Assembly (NCBI RefSeq): GCF_040096285.1
Contig: NZ_JBBMEY010000008.1
Coordinates: 1-64,000, forward strand
Length of the DNA: 64,000 bases
Source of the DNA: Ruminococcoides intestinihominis
Lineage (GTDB): Bacteria; Bacillota; Clostridia; Oscillospirales; Acutalibacteraceae
Reading direction: 5' to 3'
Shown here: positions 23,941-31,407 of the stretch, piece after piece
Position numbering within the stretch: the first letter of the stretch is position 1
How the letters are laid out: each line of letters begins with the position of its first letter
Notes under the pieces: generated by a model
Told to the model about the DNA's origin: nothing
The model's input: only the letters and a program-made list of their open reading frames with translations
Database searches by the model: none
Program-made: the position numbers and the translations under genes

Positions 23941-24251
23941 CAGAAAAAAATGGAATGAAATTTTTTGGTTATTGGGATAATATGCCATATTCTACTCTTA
24001 CAGATAGCTTTGATGAATTATCAAAGATAAATAATAAAATTGATAAAAAGAAAGTTATTAAGCATATAGAAAACTTAGATGTTTGGGCTACTAGTTTACC
24101 AACTTATGATATGTTTACTGGTGAAAGAATACAAGCTGGTAAATATAAGGATGGGAAATATGTTTTCCCATTGGATTTTTTGCACTACTATAAAAATTAT
24201 GATATTGGTATTCCTTTGGAGTATGAAGAATATCTGAAATCTATATTATAG
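23937..24251 (+). CDS. Putative immunity protein for the MuF-linked toxin domain
   Basis: 104 residues, acidic and aromatic-rich (MTEKNGMKFFGYWDNMPYST ... FLHYYKNYDIGIPLEYEEYL). It starts on the last codon of the MuF gene (ATGA) behind AGAGGGGGC, so the pair is co-translated. It does not resemble any head protein and is followed by a hairpin (AGCAC/GTGCT near 24250-24274) with a T-run, ending a two-gene unit. Size and coupling match immunity genes; no family recognised. Confidence 0.6.
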   Translation: MTEKNGMKFFGYWDNMPYSTLTDSFDELSKINNKIDKKKVIKHIENLDVWATSLPTYDMFTGERIQAGKYKDGKYVFPLDFLHYYKNYDIGIPLEYEEYLKSIL

Positions 24252-24301
24252 CACTTTACGATTTGTGAGGTGCTATTTTTATTTAAAAGAAATTAGGTGA
24301 T

Positions 24302-24490
24302 ATGTTGATATGTCCGTATAGAGATAAAGTGGAAACCACTGTGCAGAAAGAAAGTTATTGTTATAATGACGATAACCCTGAACAATGTACAAAAACAGAT
24401 ACTATCGTACAAACCATTCATCAGCCAATGAAATGTGTAAAAGCTGAGTGTGGGGCATTTTACAATGGTAAATGTAATTACAAAAATTAA
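24302..24490 (+). CDS. Small Cys-rich phage protein (62 aa)
   Basis: 62 residues with six Cys in pairs suited to metal binding (LICPYRD ... YCYND ... QC ... KCVKAECGAFYNGKC). RBS TTAGGTGAT. A single gene bounded by terminator hairpins. Function unknown. Confidence 0.65.
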   Translation: MLICPYRDKVETTVQKESYCYNDDNPEQCTKTDTIVQTIHQPMKCVKAECGAFYNGKCNYKN

Positions 24491-24502
24491 TATTGTTATT
24501 AG

Positions 24503-24528
24503 GCACTAACTCTTGTTAGTGCTTTTTT
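24503..24528 (+). terminator. Intrinsic terminator
   Basis: GCACTAAC (24503-24510), TCTT loop, GTTAGTGC (24515-24522), then TTTTTT. Its stem sequence is nearly the same as the terminator at 24722. Confidence 0.85.
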
Positions 24529-24551
24529 AATACCTAAAAGGTGGTGATGAT

Positions 24552-24716
24552 ATGAAAGTAAAGGTTACTAGGGACTTTAATGATGTTGAGAATAACCTAT
24601 GCACAAGGCATAGTGGTGAACTGTATGATTGTTCTGATGAAAGAGCAACAGAACTAAACAAACTTGGCTTTGTTGAATTTGCAGAACCTAAGCCAAAAGA
24701 AGAAACAAAGAAGTAA
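24552..24716 (+). CDS. Small phage head-region protein (54 aa)
   Basis: MKVKVTRDFNDVENNLCTRH continues to DERATELNKLGFVEFAEPKP. The pattern 'V..DF.D.EN.......G..Y..SDERA.EL..LGFVE' is common in small phage proteins near capsid genes (head fibre or decoration-like, not proven). RBS AAAGGTGGTGAT. Flanked by two related terminators. Confidence 0.75.
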   Translation: MKVKVTRDFNDVENNLCTRHSGELYDCSDERATELNKLGFVEFAEPKPKEETKK

Positions 24717-24721
24717 TTTAT

Positions 24722-24748
24722 CACTAACTTAACCGTTAGTGCTTTTTT
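24722..24748 (+). terminator. Intrinsic terminator
   Basis: CACTAAC (24722-24728) and GTTAGTG (24735-24741), then CTTTTTTAT. Same stem as at 24503, suggesting duplication of the small-gene unit or a shared processing signal. Confidence 0.8.
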
Positions 24749-24771
24749 ATTGTCCGAAGACATTAAACTAC

Positions 24772-24846
24772 GAGAGACACTTGTACAACTGTAAATGAGA
24801 GACACTCTATAACTGTATTTTGGGAGACACCCACAAAACTGAAAGG
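24772..24846 (+). repeat. Three tandem 25-nt repeats before the scaffold gene
   Basis: Units at 24772-24796, 24797-24821 and 24822-24846, each with (G)GAGACAC, 5-6 variable bases and AACTG. The last unit contains the GAAAGG ribosome binding site of the scaffold gene. The identical period, constant ends and variable middles suggest an RNA or DNA operator array controlling the capsid genes. Confidence 0.75.
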
Positions 24847-24855
24847 ATGATTAAA

Positions 24856-25449
24856 ATGGCAGAACCAAATAATCAAAACAACAACCAAAACAATAATCAA
24901 AACACCAACCCACCAAGTGGCAATGAACCAAGCAGTAATGCACCAACTATTGATTATGATAAGTTGGCAAGTATTATCAGTGGCAAACAAAGTGCAACAG
25001 AGGACACAGTTCTAAAGTCTTACTTTAAGCAACAGGGTCTTTCTGCTGATGAAATGCAACAGGCTATTGCTACATTTAAGGAACAGAAAAAGCAGAATAC
25101 ACCTGACTTTAACCAAATGCAAAGAGACCTTGATTCAGCCAATAATGCAAGACTTATTGCAGAGGTGAACCAAGTAGCAACTCTTGAAGTTATTAAGCAA
25201 GGTGTGGATGTTTCAAGTGTTCCATATGTGCTAAAGTTAGCTGATTTTTCCGGTGCAACTACTGACGGCAAGATTGATAATGACAAACTTTCAGAGGCTG
25301 TCAAGAAGGTGCTTGACGAAGTACCGGCACTAAAGAAACAATCTAATGACGGTGCAGGTGTACAGAAAATCGGTGGTGATGGTGGTAACAACAACAACCC
25401 TGATGAAGATACTTTGAGAGGTATCTTTGGTATCAAAACAAAAAAATAA
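24856..25449 (+). CDS. Capsid scaffold protein
   Basis: 197 residues from the ATG at 24856. A low-complexity Asn/Gln N-terminus, an acidic helical middle (FNQMQRDLDSANNARLIAEV) and a Gly/Asn-rich end with the C-terminal DTLRGIFGIKTKK, typical of scaffold proteins that bind the capsid by the tail. Directly precedes the major capsid gene. Confidence 0.85.
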   Translation: MAEPNNQNNNQNNNQNTNPPSGNEPSSNAPTIDYDKLASIISGKQSATEDTVLKSYFKQQGLSADEMQQAIATFKEQKKQNTPDFNQMQRDLDSANNARLIAEVNQVATLEVIKQGVDVSSVPYVLKLADFSGATTDGKIDNDKLSEAVKKVLDEVPALKKQSNDGAGVQKIGGDGGNNNNPDEDTLRGIFGIKTKK

Positions 25450-25470
25450 AAGAAATGAGGTAATTAAATT

Positions 25471-26361
25471 ATGGCAGTATTAGAATACGCAACAATTTTC
25501 AGTAATGTTTTAAGAGAATTATATGGTCAAGAACTAACTTGTGATGACCTATATCATTCAAATTCAGACATTCAGATTGTCAATGGTAAAGACATTAAAA
25601 TTCCAAAGCTATCTGTAAGTGGTTACAAGGACCATACAAGAGGTGGTAGCTTTAACTCAGGTACATATTCAAATGGCTATGAAACAAAGACACTGGATCA
25701 TGACAGAGATATTGAGTTCACTGTTGACCCACTTGATGTTGATGAAACAAATCTTGTAGTTACTGTCAGTAATATTCAGAATAGATTTGAAAAGACACAG
25801 GCTATTCCTGAACTTGACAGTTACACTTATAGCAAGATTTACACAGAGGCTAAAAGAGTAAATGCAAATATTAAGACAACTGCACTGACAAGTGCAAATG
25901 TACTTTCTGACTTTGACGATAACCTAGAGGCCTTTGCAGAGGCAGGTGTGCCACTTGATAGAGTTATTCTATATGCAACACCAAGTTATAAGAAGTTACT
26001 AAAAAATGCAGAGGGTATTCAGCGTACACTTGAAGTTAGTTCATCTTCAGGTATCGACCGTAGAGTTCGTTCTCTTGATGATATTAACAAGATTGTAGAA
26101 GTGCCTAGTGCAAGAATGAAGTCACTATTTGACTTTACAGACGGTTGTAAGGCAGATAGTACTGCAAAACAGATTGACTATATCCTTATTGACCCAGAGG
26201 CACAGGTTTCAAGAGTTAAGTATGCATATATCAAGATGTTTACTCCCGGTACAGATAGTAGAACTGCTGACAATTATATGTATCAGAACAGAAAAGTAAA
26301 CGGTACATTTGGTATTGATGAACTTCTAAAAAGTGGTGTTATCATTCACGCAGAGGCTTAA
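25471..26361 (+). CDS. Major capsid protein (HK97-fold)
   Basis: 296 residues. The sequence MAVLEYATIFSNVLRELYG, an E-loop-like GGSFNSGTYSNGYETKTLDH and the P-domain/A-domain helices (VLSDFDDNLEAFAEAGVP) match Firmicute siphovirus capsid proteins. RBS GAGGT before the ATG; strong, regular codon use. Confidence 0.93.
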   Translation: MAVLEYATIFSNVLRELYGQELTCDDLYHSNSDIQIVNGKDIKIPKLSVSGYKDHTRGGSFNSGTYSNGYETKTLDHDRDIEFTVDPLDVDETNLVVTVSNIQNRFEKTQAIPELDSYTYSKIYTEAKRVNANIKTTALTSANVLSDFDDNLEAFAEAGVPLDRVILYATPSYKKLLKNAEGIQRTLEVSSSSGIDRRVRSLDDINKIVEVPSARMKSLFDFTDGCKADSTAKQIDYILIDPEAQVSRVKYAYIKMFTPGTDSRTADNYMYQNRKVNGTFGIDELLKSGVIIHAEA

Positions 26362-26378
26362 TGTGAGGTGATTAGAAG

Positions 26379-26600
26379 ATGAAAGCTATTAAAGGCAATA
26401 AGTCCTATACAGTAAACACAGAATCAGAGGCAAATACTTATCTTGCACAGGGCTATGATGTGTATGAGGATAACGGTACACTAAAAGAATATGGTGTCGG
26501 TAAAACAGTACCACTTGAAAAGTTTAGTGCAGTAGAAAAGGAAAATGCCAAGCTAAAAGCTGAACTTAAAAAGCTAAAGTCAAGTTCTAAAAAGGAATAG
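26379..26600 (+). CDS. Small head-region protein (73 aa)
   Basis: 73 residues: a small beta-rich N-terminus (KGNKSYTVNTESEANTYLAQ) and a Lys/Glu C-terminal helix. Resembles short accessory proteins after capsid genes; function unknown. Confidence 0.7.
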   Translation: MKAIKGNKSYTVNTESEANTYLAQGYDVYEDNGTLKEYGVGKTVPLEKFSAVEKENAKLKAELKKLKSSSKKE

Positions 26601-26603
26601 GCT

Positions 26604-26933
26604 ATGTATGTAGATTACATTAGAAGTATTACTAATGATAACACAGAGATAACTACTGCTAACCACATTGACATTCTAACATTTAACCGTATCAATTTTG
26701 ACAAATTGACCTACTTTCAGAAAAAGGTTATCAATGAAGTTCATAGCAGACTTACTGCTTTTTATAGAGAAAATCAAGAATTGATTACTACCTATCTGCA
26801 AAGCTACTCAATTAACGGTACATCAATGACTTTCGGTAGTTGTTGGAATTTAATGGTGGTTAGTGGTGTTGCTATTCCACAAGAACTTTATTCTTTGCTT
26901 AAAACTACAGGTTTATGTTATCCGACAATATGA
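26604..26933 (+). CDS. Head-tail connector (adaptor) protein
   Basis: 109 residues, helical, immediately before the three minor-capsid/neck proteins. The position matches the gp6/gp15-type adaptor that docks on the portal. Confidence 0.75.
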   Translation: MYVDYIRSITNDNTEITTANHIDILTFNRINFDKLTYFQKKVINEVHSRLTAFYRENQELITTYLQSYSINGTSMTFGSCWNLMVVSGVAIPQELYSLLKTTGLCYPTI

Positions 26934-26942
26934 GGTGATAAT

Positions 26943-27332
26943 ATGAAATTTCCCAGATTGGTGTTGAAAAAGTTTTGCAAAACACCTTGTGAGGTTGTGG
27001 TGTATGATGAGGGATTAACAGAAGATGGTGCACCTAAAGTTATTTATGAATGTAGGTTTATTTATCCATCAGACAGTATATATCCCTCTGATACATTGTT
27101 TTTAGCACCTCTGTACTGTAATTATCAGGATAGAGTTAAAACTGTATATACAAGTGATAAAAAGAAAGTAGAGTGTACAGGTGTTTTGCTGATACCCTTT
27201 GACTTTTGCCCTAACAGTTCCATTAGCAGTGGATATGTTACAGTAAACGGTGTGAAAAGAGAAATTGTTAAGTGTACAAAAGGAAGAAACCCTGACGGTA
27301 CAGTAAACTATGTTGAATTGGATGTGATGTAG
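26943..27332 (+). CDS. Minor capsid / head-closure protein (Minor_capsid_1-like)
   Basis: 129 residues, mainly beta; sequences such as IYPSDTLFLAPLYCNYQDRV and FDFCPNSSISSGYVTVNG fit the head-closure family. Its stop overlaps the GTG start of the next gene. Confidence 0.75.
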   Translation: MKFPRLVLKKFCKTPCEVVVYDEGLTEDGAPKVIYECRFIYPSDSIYPSDTLFLAPLYCNYQDRVKTVYTSDKKKVECTGVLLIPFDFCPNSSISSGYVTVNGVKREIVKCTKGRNPDGTVNYVELDVM

Positions 27333-27715
27333 TGATTAATGTTAATTCTAAGGTTAAACTTAATATGAATGTTATAAGGCAATTTGATAAAGCTACTGTA
27401 ACTGCTTTAGAACAAACTACTGATGCACTTTTGACAGAAGTAAAAAATGCACAGGTAATGCCCTTTGATACAGGGAACCTTCAAAATGAGTCAACATTTG
27501 TTGACTACTCACATTCAGCACAGGGGAAAACTACAATAAGTTCAAGCACTCCATATGCAAGAAGACTTTATTATCATCCGGAATTTAACTTTCAGAAAAC
27601 CAACAATAAAAATGCCGGTGGTAAGTGGTTTGACCCCTGGTTAAAGGGTGGTTCAAGGGAAAACTTCTGTAATGAAGCTTTTGAAAAGATTTATAGGAGG
27701 CTTACAGGCTTATGA
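27332..27715 (+). CDS. Minor capsid protein 2-like (tail completion)
   Basis: 127 residues with the pattern VMPFDTGNLQNEST, then PYARRLYYHPEFNF and GKWFDPWLKGGSRENF, which are hallmarks of Minor_capsid_2/HK97 gp10-like neck proteins. Starts at GTG overlapping the previous stop. Confidence 0.88.
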   Translation: MINVNSKVKLNMNVIRQFDKATVTALEQTTDALLTEVKNAQVMPFDTGNLQNESTFVDYSHSAQGKTTISSSTPYARRLYYHPEFNFQKTNNKNAGGKWFDPWLKGGSRENFCNEAFEKIYRRLTGL

Positions 27716-28107
27716 TGACTTTAGCAAATGTAAGAGATTTCTTGAAAACAATTATAAATGCAGAACATTTTTACATAGGCAGACTTGACAATAAGCAAGA
27801 TAAATCTGTTGGTGTATATACATTAAAAACCGGTGGTGAGCCTCTTCGTGGTGTTGGCACAGAACTATCTTATGATGTTATAGCAGTATCATTGCTTATT
27901 CATTGGAATAATAATGCAAATGAAACAGAGGTTTGTGCAAGAACTCTGTATAATAAACTTCGCACAATTAAGAATGTTACAATAAATAATTCTAAAGTGT
28001 ATCTGATTCAGCTACTGACACCTGAACCAATAGATGTGGGTACTGATAATGAGGTGTACGAAAGAGTTATTGAGATGAAAATATTTTTTGAAAGAAAGGA
28101 AGATTAA
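27712..28107 (+). CDS. Minor capsid protein 3-like (tail terminator)
   Basis: 131 residues; VYTLKTGGEPLRGVGTELSY and a C-terminal KIFFERKED match the Minor_capsid_3/tail-terminator family that caps the tail tube. Four-base overlap with the previous gene. Confidence 0.85.
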   Translation: MMTLANVRDFLKTIINAEHFYIGRLDNKQDKSVGVYTLKTGGEPLRGVGTELSYDVIAVSLLIHWNNNANETEVCARTLYNKLRTIKNVTINNSKVYLIQLLTPEPIDVGTDNEVYERVIEMKIFFERKED

Positions 28108-28109
28108 TT

Positions 28110-28550
28110 ATGGCAAAAACAACAGGTGTTTATCCTTGTTATGAAAATCAGTTTCAAGTAAAGACAACCGGTTCACCAGGTACATATGCCGATATTGCCA
28201 ATATGACAAGTTTTAGTGTGGCATTTGATAATGGTGTTCAGGAATGGAATTCTTTTGACCAGCAAGGTTGGACAAGTAGATTAGCTACTACTAAGGGTAT
28301 TACAATTACTGCCAGTGGTAAGCGTACTGTTGGTGATCCGGGCAACGATTATATTGCAGGTTTGGCTATGAAAAATGGCAGAGATTTATACACAGATTTC
28401 AAATGGACATTTCCGGATGGTACTACTGTTGAATTTACAAATGCAGTTATCAATGTAACATCAAACGGTAGTGGTGAAACAGGTGATGTAGCACCACTTG
28501 AGTTTGAAGTTATGTCAAACGGTAAACCTAAAGTAACACCGGCAGCATAA
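28110..28550 (+). CDS. Major tail tube protein
   Basis: 146 residues, beta-rich, starting MAKTTGVYPCYENQFQVKTT with FDQQGWTSRLATTKGITITA in the middle; the usual tail-tube fold and position, directly before the tail assembly chaperones. Confidence 0.88.
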   Translation: MAKTTGVYPCYENQFQVKTTGSPGTYADIANMTSFSVAFDNGVQEWNSFDQQGWTSRLATTKGITITASGKRTVGDPGNDYIAGLAMKNGRDLYTDFKWTFPDGTTVEFTNAVINVTSNGSGETGDVAPLEFEVMSNGKPKVTPAA

Positions 28551-28562
28551 GGAGTGATAAAA

Positions 28563-28874
28563 GTGAGTAGAATTATTGATATTACGGACAAACTTAGCTT
28601 TGACGAAAAGCCAAAGATTAAGATTAAGGACAAAACTTTTGAAGTAAATGACAGTGCAGTAACAATGCTAAAGATTTTACCTAGTCTTGAAGATTTAACC
28701 CCAAGTAAACTTTATGATTTCTTTGAACTTCTATTTAATGAGAAAGACAGAAAAGTAATTGAAAAAATGAACCTTAACCTTGAAGATTTCTCTCAGGTCA
28801 TTATGTCAGCAGTTGAACTTGTTGCAGGTACTGAAGATAATGAGGGGGAAACAGTGACCCCGGATATGACCTAA
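28563..28874 (+). CDS. Tail assembly chaperone (gpG-like)
   Basis: 103 residues from a GTG at 28563 (GGAG eight bases upstream; a GTG at 28554 overlaps that site). A small helical protein ending in an acidic tail. Together with the overlapping downstream frame it makes the gpG/gpGT pair that coats the tape measure during tail assembly. Confidence 0.85.
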   Translation: MSRIIDITDKLSFDEKPKIKIKDKTFEVNDSAVTMLKILPSLEDLTPSKLYDFFELLFNEKDRKVIEKMNLNLEDFSQVIMSAVELVAGTEDNEGETVTPDMT

Positions 28875-29194
28875 TAGATGATTTTGACACAATAATTTCA
28901 TCCTTTAGGTCTGAATATGGGGTCTCTATCCGTTCAGAAGAATTTAGGACAATGCCATGGAGTGAGTTTGTTTCTTTGTTATCCGGTCTAGGTCCTAATA
29001 CAAGCCTTGCAAGACTTGTACAAATCAGAATAGAAGATGACAAAGAGATACTATCAAACTTCACTCCTGCACAAATGCGTATAAGAAATGAATACAGAAG
29101 AAAGAGAAATGCCACACTTGCTAACTCTAAATCACTAGACGAAACTACACAATTCCTTAATGATATGAAAAATATTTTTATTCAAATGTCATAA
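28844..29194 (+). CDS. Tail assembly chaperone extension (gpT/Gp15-like), read by -1 frameshift
   Basis: This frame is open from the TGA at 28841 to 29194 but has no ATG, GTG or TTG until 28952. Yet codons before 28952 clearly encode protein (YDLIDDFDTIISSFRSEYGV) continuous with the Gp15-like domain (MPWSEFVSLLSGLGPNTSL). It lies at -1 relative to the gpG frame, and the overlap holds a run of five Gs (GAGGGGGAA, 28842-28850), where a P-site GGG tRNA can re-pair at -1. The product is most likely a gpG-T fusion. Confidence 0.82.
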   Translation, partial: GGNSDPGYDLIDDFDTIISSFRSEYGVSIRSEEFRTMPWSEFVSLLSGLGPNTSLARLVQIRIEDDKEILSNFTPAQMRIRNEYRRKRNATLANSKSLDETTQFLNDMKNIFIQMS

Positions 29195-29201
29195 TTTAGT
29201 G

Positions 29202-29230
29202 TTGATTTTCACCACATTGTGTTGTATAAT
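29202..29230 (+). promoter_or_regulatory. Sigma-A promoter of the zinc-ribbon cassette
   Basis: TTGATT (29202-29207), 17-base spacer, perfect TATAAT (29225-29230), 8 bases after the chaperone stop codon. Confidence 0.85.
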
Positions 29231-29262
29231 GTAGTAAAATTAATACAAAGGGGAAATGTGCA

Positions 29263-30015
29263 ATGAAATGTCCGTATTGTGGTTCAAATGTAAATAATGA
29301 GAAGTTCTGTCCTAATTGCGGAGGAAAATTAGTTGGGGTTCAACAACCTAAAGTTCAAGGAAATAATCCTATGCAACAACAGATGAATAATCCACAAGGT
29401 GGCTATCCACCACAACAGAAACCTAAGAAACCATTTTATAGGAAGTGGTGGTTCTGGGTTATTATCGCAGTTATAGTTATTTCTATTGGAGCCGGTTCTG
29501 CCGGTGGTGGAAAGAGTAGTAAAGATACCGGTACTAAAGAAACAACAACAGTTAGTACAAGTGCAGTAGAAAAGACAACTGCTGAGAAAACTACTGAAGA
29601 AACTACAACAGTACAACCAACTACAAAAGCGAAGAAAAAAGTATCAGCTAAGGCTTACAAAAATAGTTGTAAAATAGTTTCTTTCAAAGATTTGTCTAGA
29701 AACCCTGACAAGCATAAAGGTGAGAAACTAAAATACACAGGTCAAGTTATTCAAGTACAAGAAGATGAGCATTGGCTTGATGATAATACTACTGTTGATT
29801 TAAGAATTAATGTTACTAAAGATGAATATGGTCTTTGGGATGATACCATTTATGCAACTGTTGAATTACCAAAGGATGCAGACAGAATTCTTGAAGATGA
29901 TATAATAACTATTTGGGGTGAATGTGATGGTAAGTATTCTTACACATCAGTTCTTGGTTCTGACATTACACTACCAAAGATTAATATTAAGTATTACAGT
30001 ATTAAATCAAAATAA
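29263..30015 (+). CDS. Zinc-ribbon, single-TM, OB-like secreted-domain protein (moron)
   Basis: 250 residues. Zinc ribbon MKCPYCGSNVNNEKFCPNCG (1-20), Pro/Gln linker, one TM segment near 66-82 (WWFWVIIAVIVISIGAG), a Thr/Lys-rich spacer and a C-terminal domain (about 125-250) with YTGQVIQVQEDEHW...IYATVELP resembling an OB-fold. Such architecture is typical of Firmicute lysogen surface proteins. It sits between the tail chaperones and tape measure with its own promoter and terminator, so it is a moron expressed in lysogeny. Role unknown. Confidence 0.75.
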   Translation: MKCPYCGSNVNNEKFCPNCGGKLVGVQQPKVQGNNPMQQQMNNPQGGYPPQQKPKKPFYRKWWFWVIIAVIVISIGAGSAGGGKSSKDTGTKETTTVSTSAVEKTTAEKTTEETTTVQPTTKAKKKVSAKAYKNSCKIVSFKDLSRNPDKHKGEKLKYTGQVIQVQEDEHWLDDNTTVDLRINVTKDEYGLWDDTIYATVELPKDADRILEDDIITIWGECDGKYSYTSVLGSDITLPKINIKYYSIKSK

Positions 30016-30020
30016 AAAAC

Positions 30021-30052
30021 TAGCCACTCTGTAATAGAGTGGCTAAAATTTT
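30021..30052 (+). terminator. Terminator of the zinc-ribbon cassette
   Basis: TAGCCACTCT (30021-30030) pairs with AGAGTGGCTA (30035-30044), followed by AAATTTTAT. Confidence 0.8.
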
Positions 30053-30064
30053 ATAAAAAGCCTC

Positions 30065-30093
30065 TTGACTTTCTGGCTGACAAATATTATAAT
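30065..30093 (+). promoter_or_regulatory. Sigma-A promoter of the RHH-antirepressor unit
   Basis: TTGACT (30065-30070), 17-base spacer, TATAAT (30088-30093), 32 bases ahead of the RHH gene. Confidence 0.85.
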
Positions 30094-30125
30094 GTGTTTA
30101 GTGGCAGACAAAAAGAGGTGATAAA

Positions 30126-30302
30126 GTGAGCCCACGAACAGGCAGACCTAAATCTGAAAATCCTAAAAATACAAGAATTACTGTAAGGCTAGACAAAAAG
30201 CACACAGAAATTTTAGAAGCCTACTGCAAAGAAAAAAATGTTGAAAAAGCTGAGGCTATCAGAATAGGAATTTTAAAATTAAAGTCTGATATAAAAAAAT
30301 AA
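30126..30302 (+). CDS. Ribbon-helix-helix (Arc/CopG-like) repressor
   Basis: 58 residues beginning with GTG behind AGAGGTGATAAA. MSPRTGRPKSENPKNTRITV is followed by RLDKKHTEILEAYC and EAIRIGILKLK: a short basic arm, the DNA-contacting beta strand (TRITVRL) and two helices of an RHH dimer. It probably represses its own promoter and the antirepressor gene downstream, as Arc and Mnt do in phage P22. Confidence 0.82.
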   Translation: MSPRTGRPKSENPKNTRITVRLDKKHTEILEAYCKEKNVEKAEAIRIGILKLKSDIKK

Positions 30303-30396
30303 CAGTAACCAGTCGCTTTGGTCGGGGACGGTTACTGTTATACACGACAGGTTACCCTATCTGAAATTCATTATATCATTTAGGGCAACTTCTGTC
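30301..30396 (+). promoter_or_regulatory. Two large hairpins between RHH gene and antirepressor operon
   Basis: AACAGTAACC (30301-30310) pairs with GGTTACTGTT (30330-30339). GACAG-GTT-CCCTA (30346-30359) pairs with TAGGG-AAC-CTGTC (30381-30396), with small internal loops. The first includes the RHH stop codon. Neither has a strong T-run. Likely leader/attenuator structures or operator sites for the next genes. Confidence 0.55.
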
Positions 30397-30423
30397 AAAT
30401 TACAATTGATAGGAGTTTTTTTT

Positions 30424-30627
30424 ATGGCTTGTGTAAAAAACACAATGGAAGTTATTAAGAATGTGCGTGGTACTATTAATCCGTACTATGATATGAGTTG
30501 TGCTAATCTTAACGATATTTATGCAAACAACAAGAGTTTATTTGATATGCTTTGTGATGCTTTTAACTTTGGTTATGCACAAGGTACTAAAGCAGCTAAA
30601 GCTGAAATGAGAAAGGCGGTAAAATGA
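30424..30627 (+). CDS. Small phage protein paired with antirepressor (67 aa)
   Basis: 67 residues from the ATG at 30424 (TAGGAG upstream). Pattern NTMEVIKNVRGTINPYYDMS, then NFGYAQGTKAAKAEM, seen often directly before phage antirepressors in Firmicutes. Function unknown; co-transcribed with the antirepressor one base downstream. Confidence 0.75.
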   Translation: MACVKNTMEVIKNVRGTINPYYDMSCANLNDIYANNKSLFDMLCDAFNFGYAQGTKAAKAEMRKAVK

Positions 30628-30628
30628 T

Positions 30629-31393
30629 ATGATGAATAGTGATATACAAACTTTTGAAAATTCTGAATTTGGTAGTATCAGAATAGTTGAAATTGAGAAT
30701 GAACCATATTTTGTTGGTAAAGATGTGGCTGATGTTTTAGGTTATAATGAATCAAATAAGGCTATATCAAGGCATATTGATGAAGAGGATAGGATGAAAC
30801 ATCCTATCCCTTCTACTGGTGGAATTCAAAGCAGTTGGGTAATCAATGAATCCGGTCTTTACAGTCTTATCTTATCAAGTAAGCTACCCACTGCAAAGAA
30901 ATTTAAGAGATGGGTAACATCTGAGGTTCTTCCATCTATCAGAAAGCATGGTGCTTATATGACATCTGCAACGATAGAACAGGCAATTTTGAACCCTGAT
31001 ACAATTATCAAATTAGCTACGGCTCTTAAAGAGGAACAAAGCAAGAATAAGCAACTACAAGCAGTTAATTCAGAATTGGCTGTAAATAATCAAATAATGA
31101 AGCCTAAAGCTGATTATTTTGACGAATTAGTTGACAGAAATCTTTTGACTAATCTAAGAGAAACGGCTAAGCAACTTGAAATCAAGCAAAAGGATTTTAT
31201 CAACTTTTTGCTTGAAAAGAAATATCTTTATCGTGATAAGCGTGGAAAACTTATGCCTTATGCTAAAAAGAATAATGGTTTGTTTGAAGTAAAGGAAGTT
31301 TATAACGATAAAACAAAATGGTGTGGCACTCAAACACTTGTTACACCTAAAGGTAGAGAAACATTTAGATTATTATATCTAAAAACAGCATAA
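30629..31393 (+). CDS. Phage antirepressor (BRO-N + KilAC/ANT)
   Basis: 254 residues. N-terminal BRO domain (IVEIENEPYFVGKDVADVLG, KRWVTSEVLPSIRKHGAYM) and C-terminal ANT/KilAC domain (LRETAKQLEIKQKDFINFLL, YAKKNNGLFEVKEVYND). Such proteins inactivate phage repressors. Its location in the tail gene cluster with an RHH gene and own promoter, far from the main immunity region, parallels the P22 immI locus (mnt-arc-ant). Confidence 0.92.
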   Translation: MMNSDIQTFENSEFGSIRIVEIENEPYFVGKDVADVLGYNESNKAISRHIDEEDRMKHPIPSTGGIQSSWVINESGLYSLILSSKLPTAKKFKRWVTSEVLPSIRKHGAYMTSATIEQAILNPDTIIKLATALKEEQSKNKQLQAVNSELAVNNQIMKPKADYFDELVDRNLLTNLRETAKQLEIKQKDFINFLLEKKYLYRDKRGKLMPYAKKNNGLFEVKEVYNDKTKWCGTQTLVTPKGRETFRLLYLKTA

Positions 31394-31407
31394 ATTTTAT
31401 TTGAATT

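Noticed and set aside
28844..28853. Classic GGGAAAC-type slippery heptamer for the tail chaperone frameshift
   Set aside because: The heptamer GGGAAAC (28846-28852) exists but is not in the phase read by the upstream frame; the GGG re-pairing at the G-run fits the frames better.
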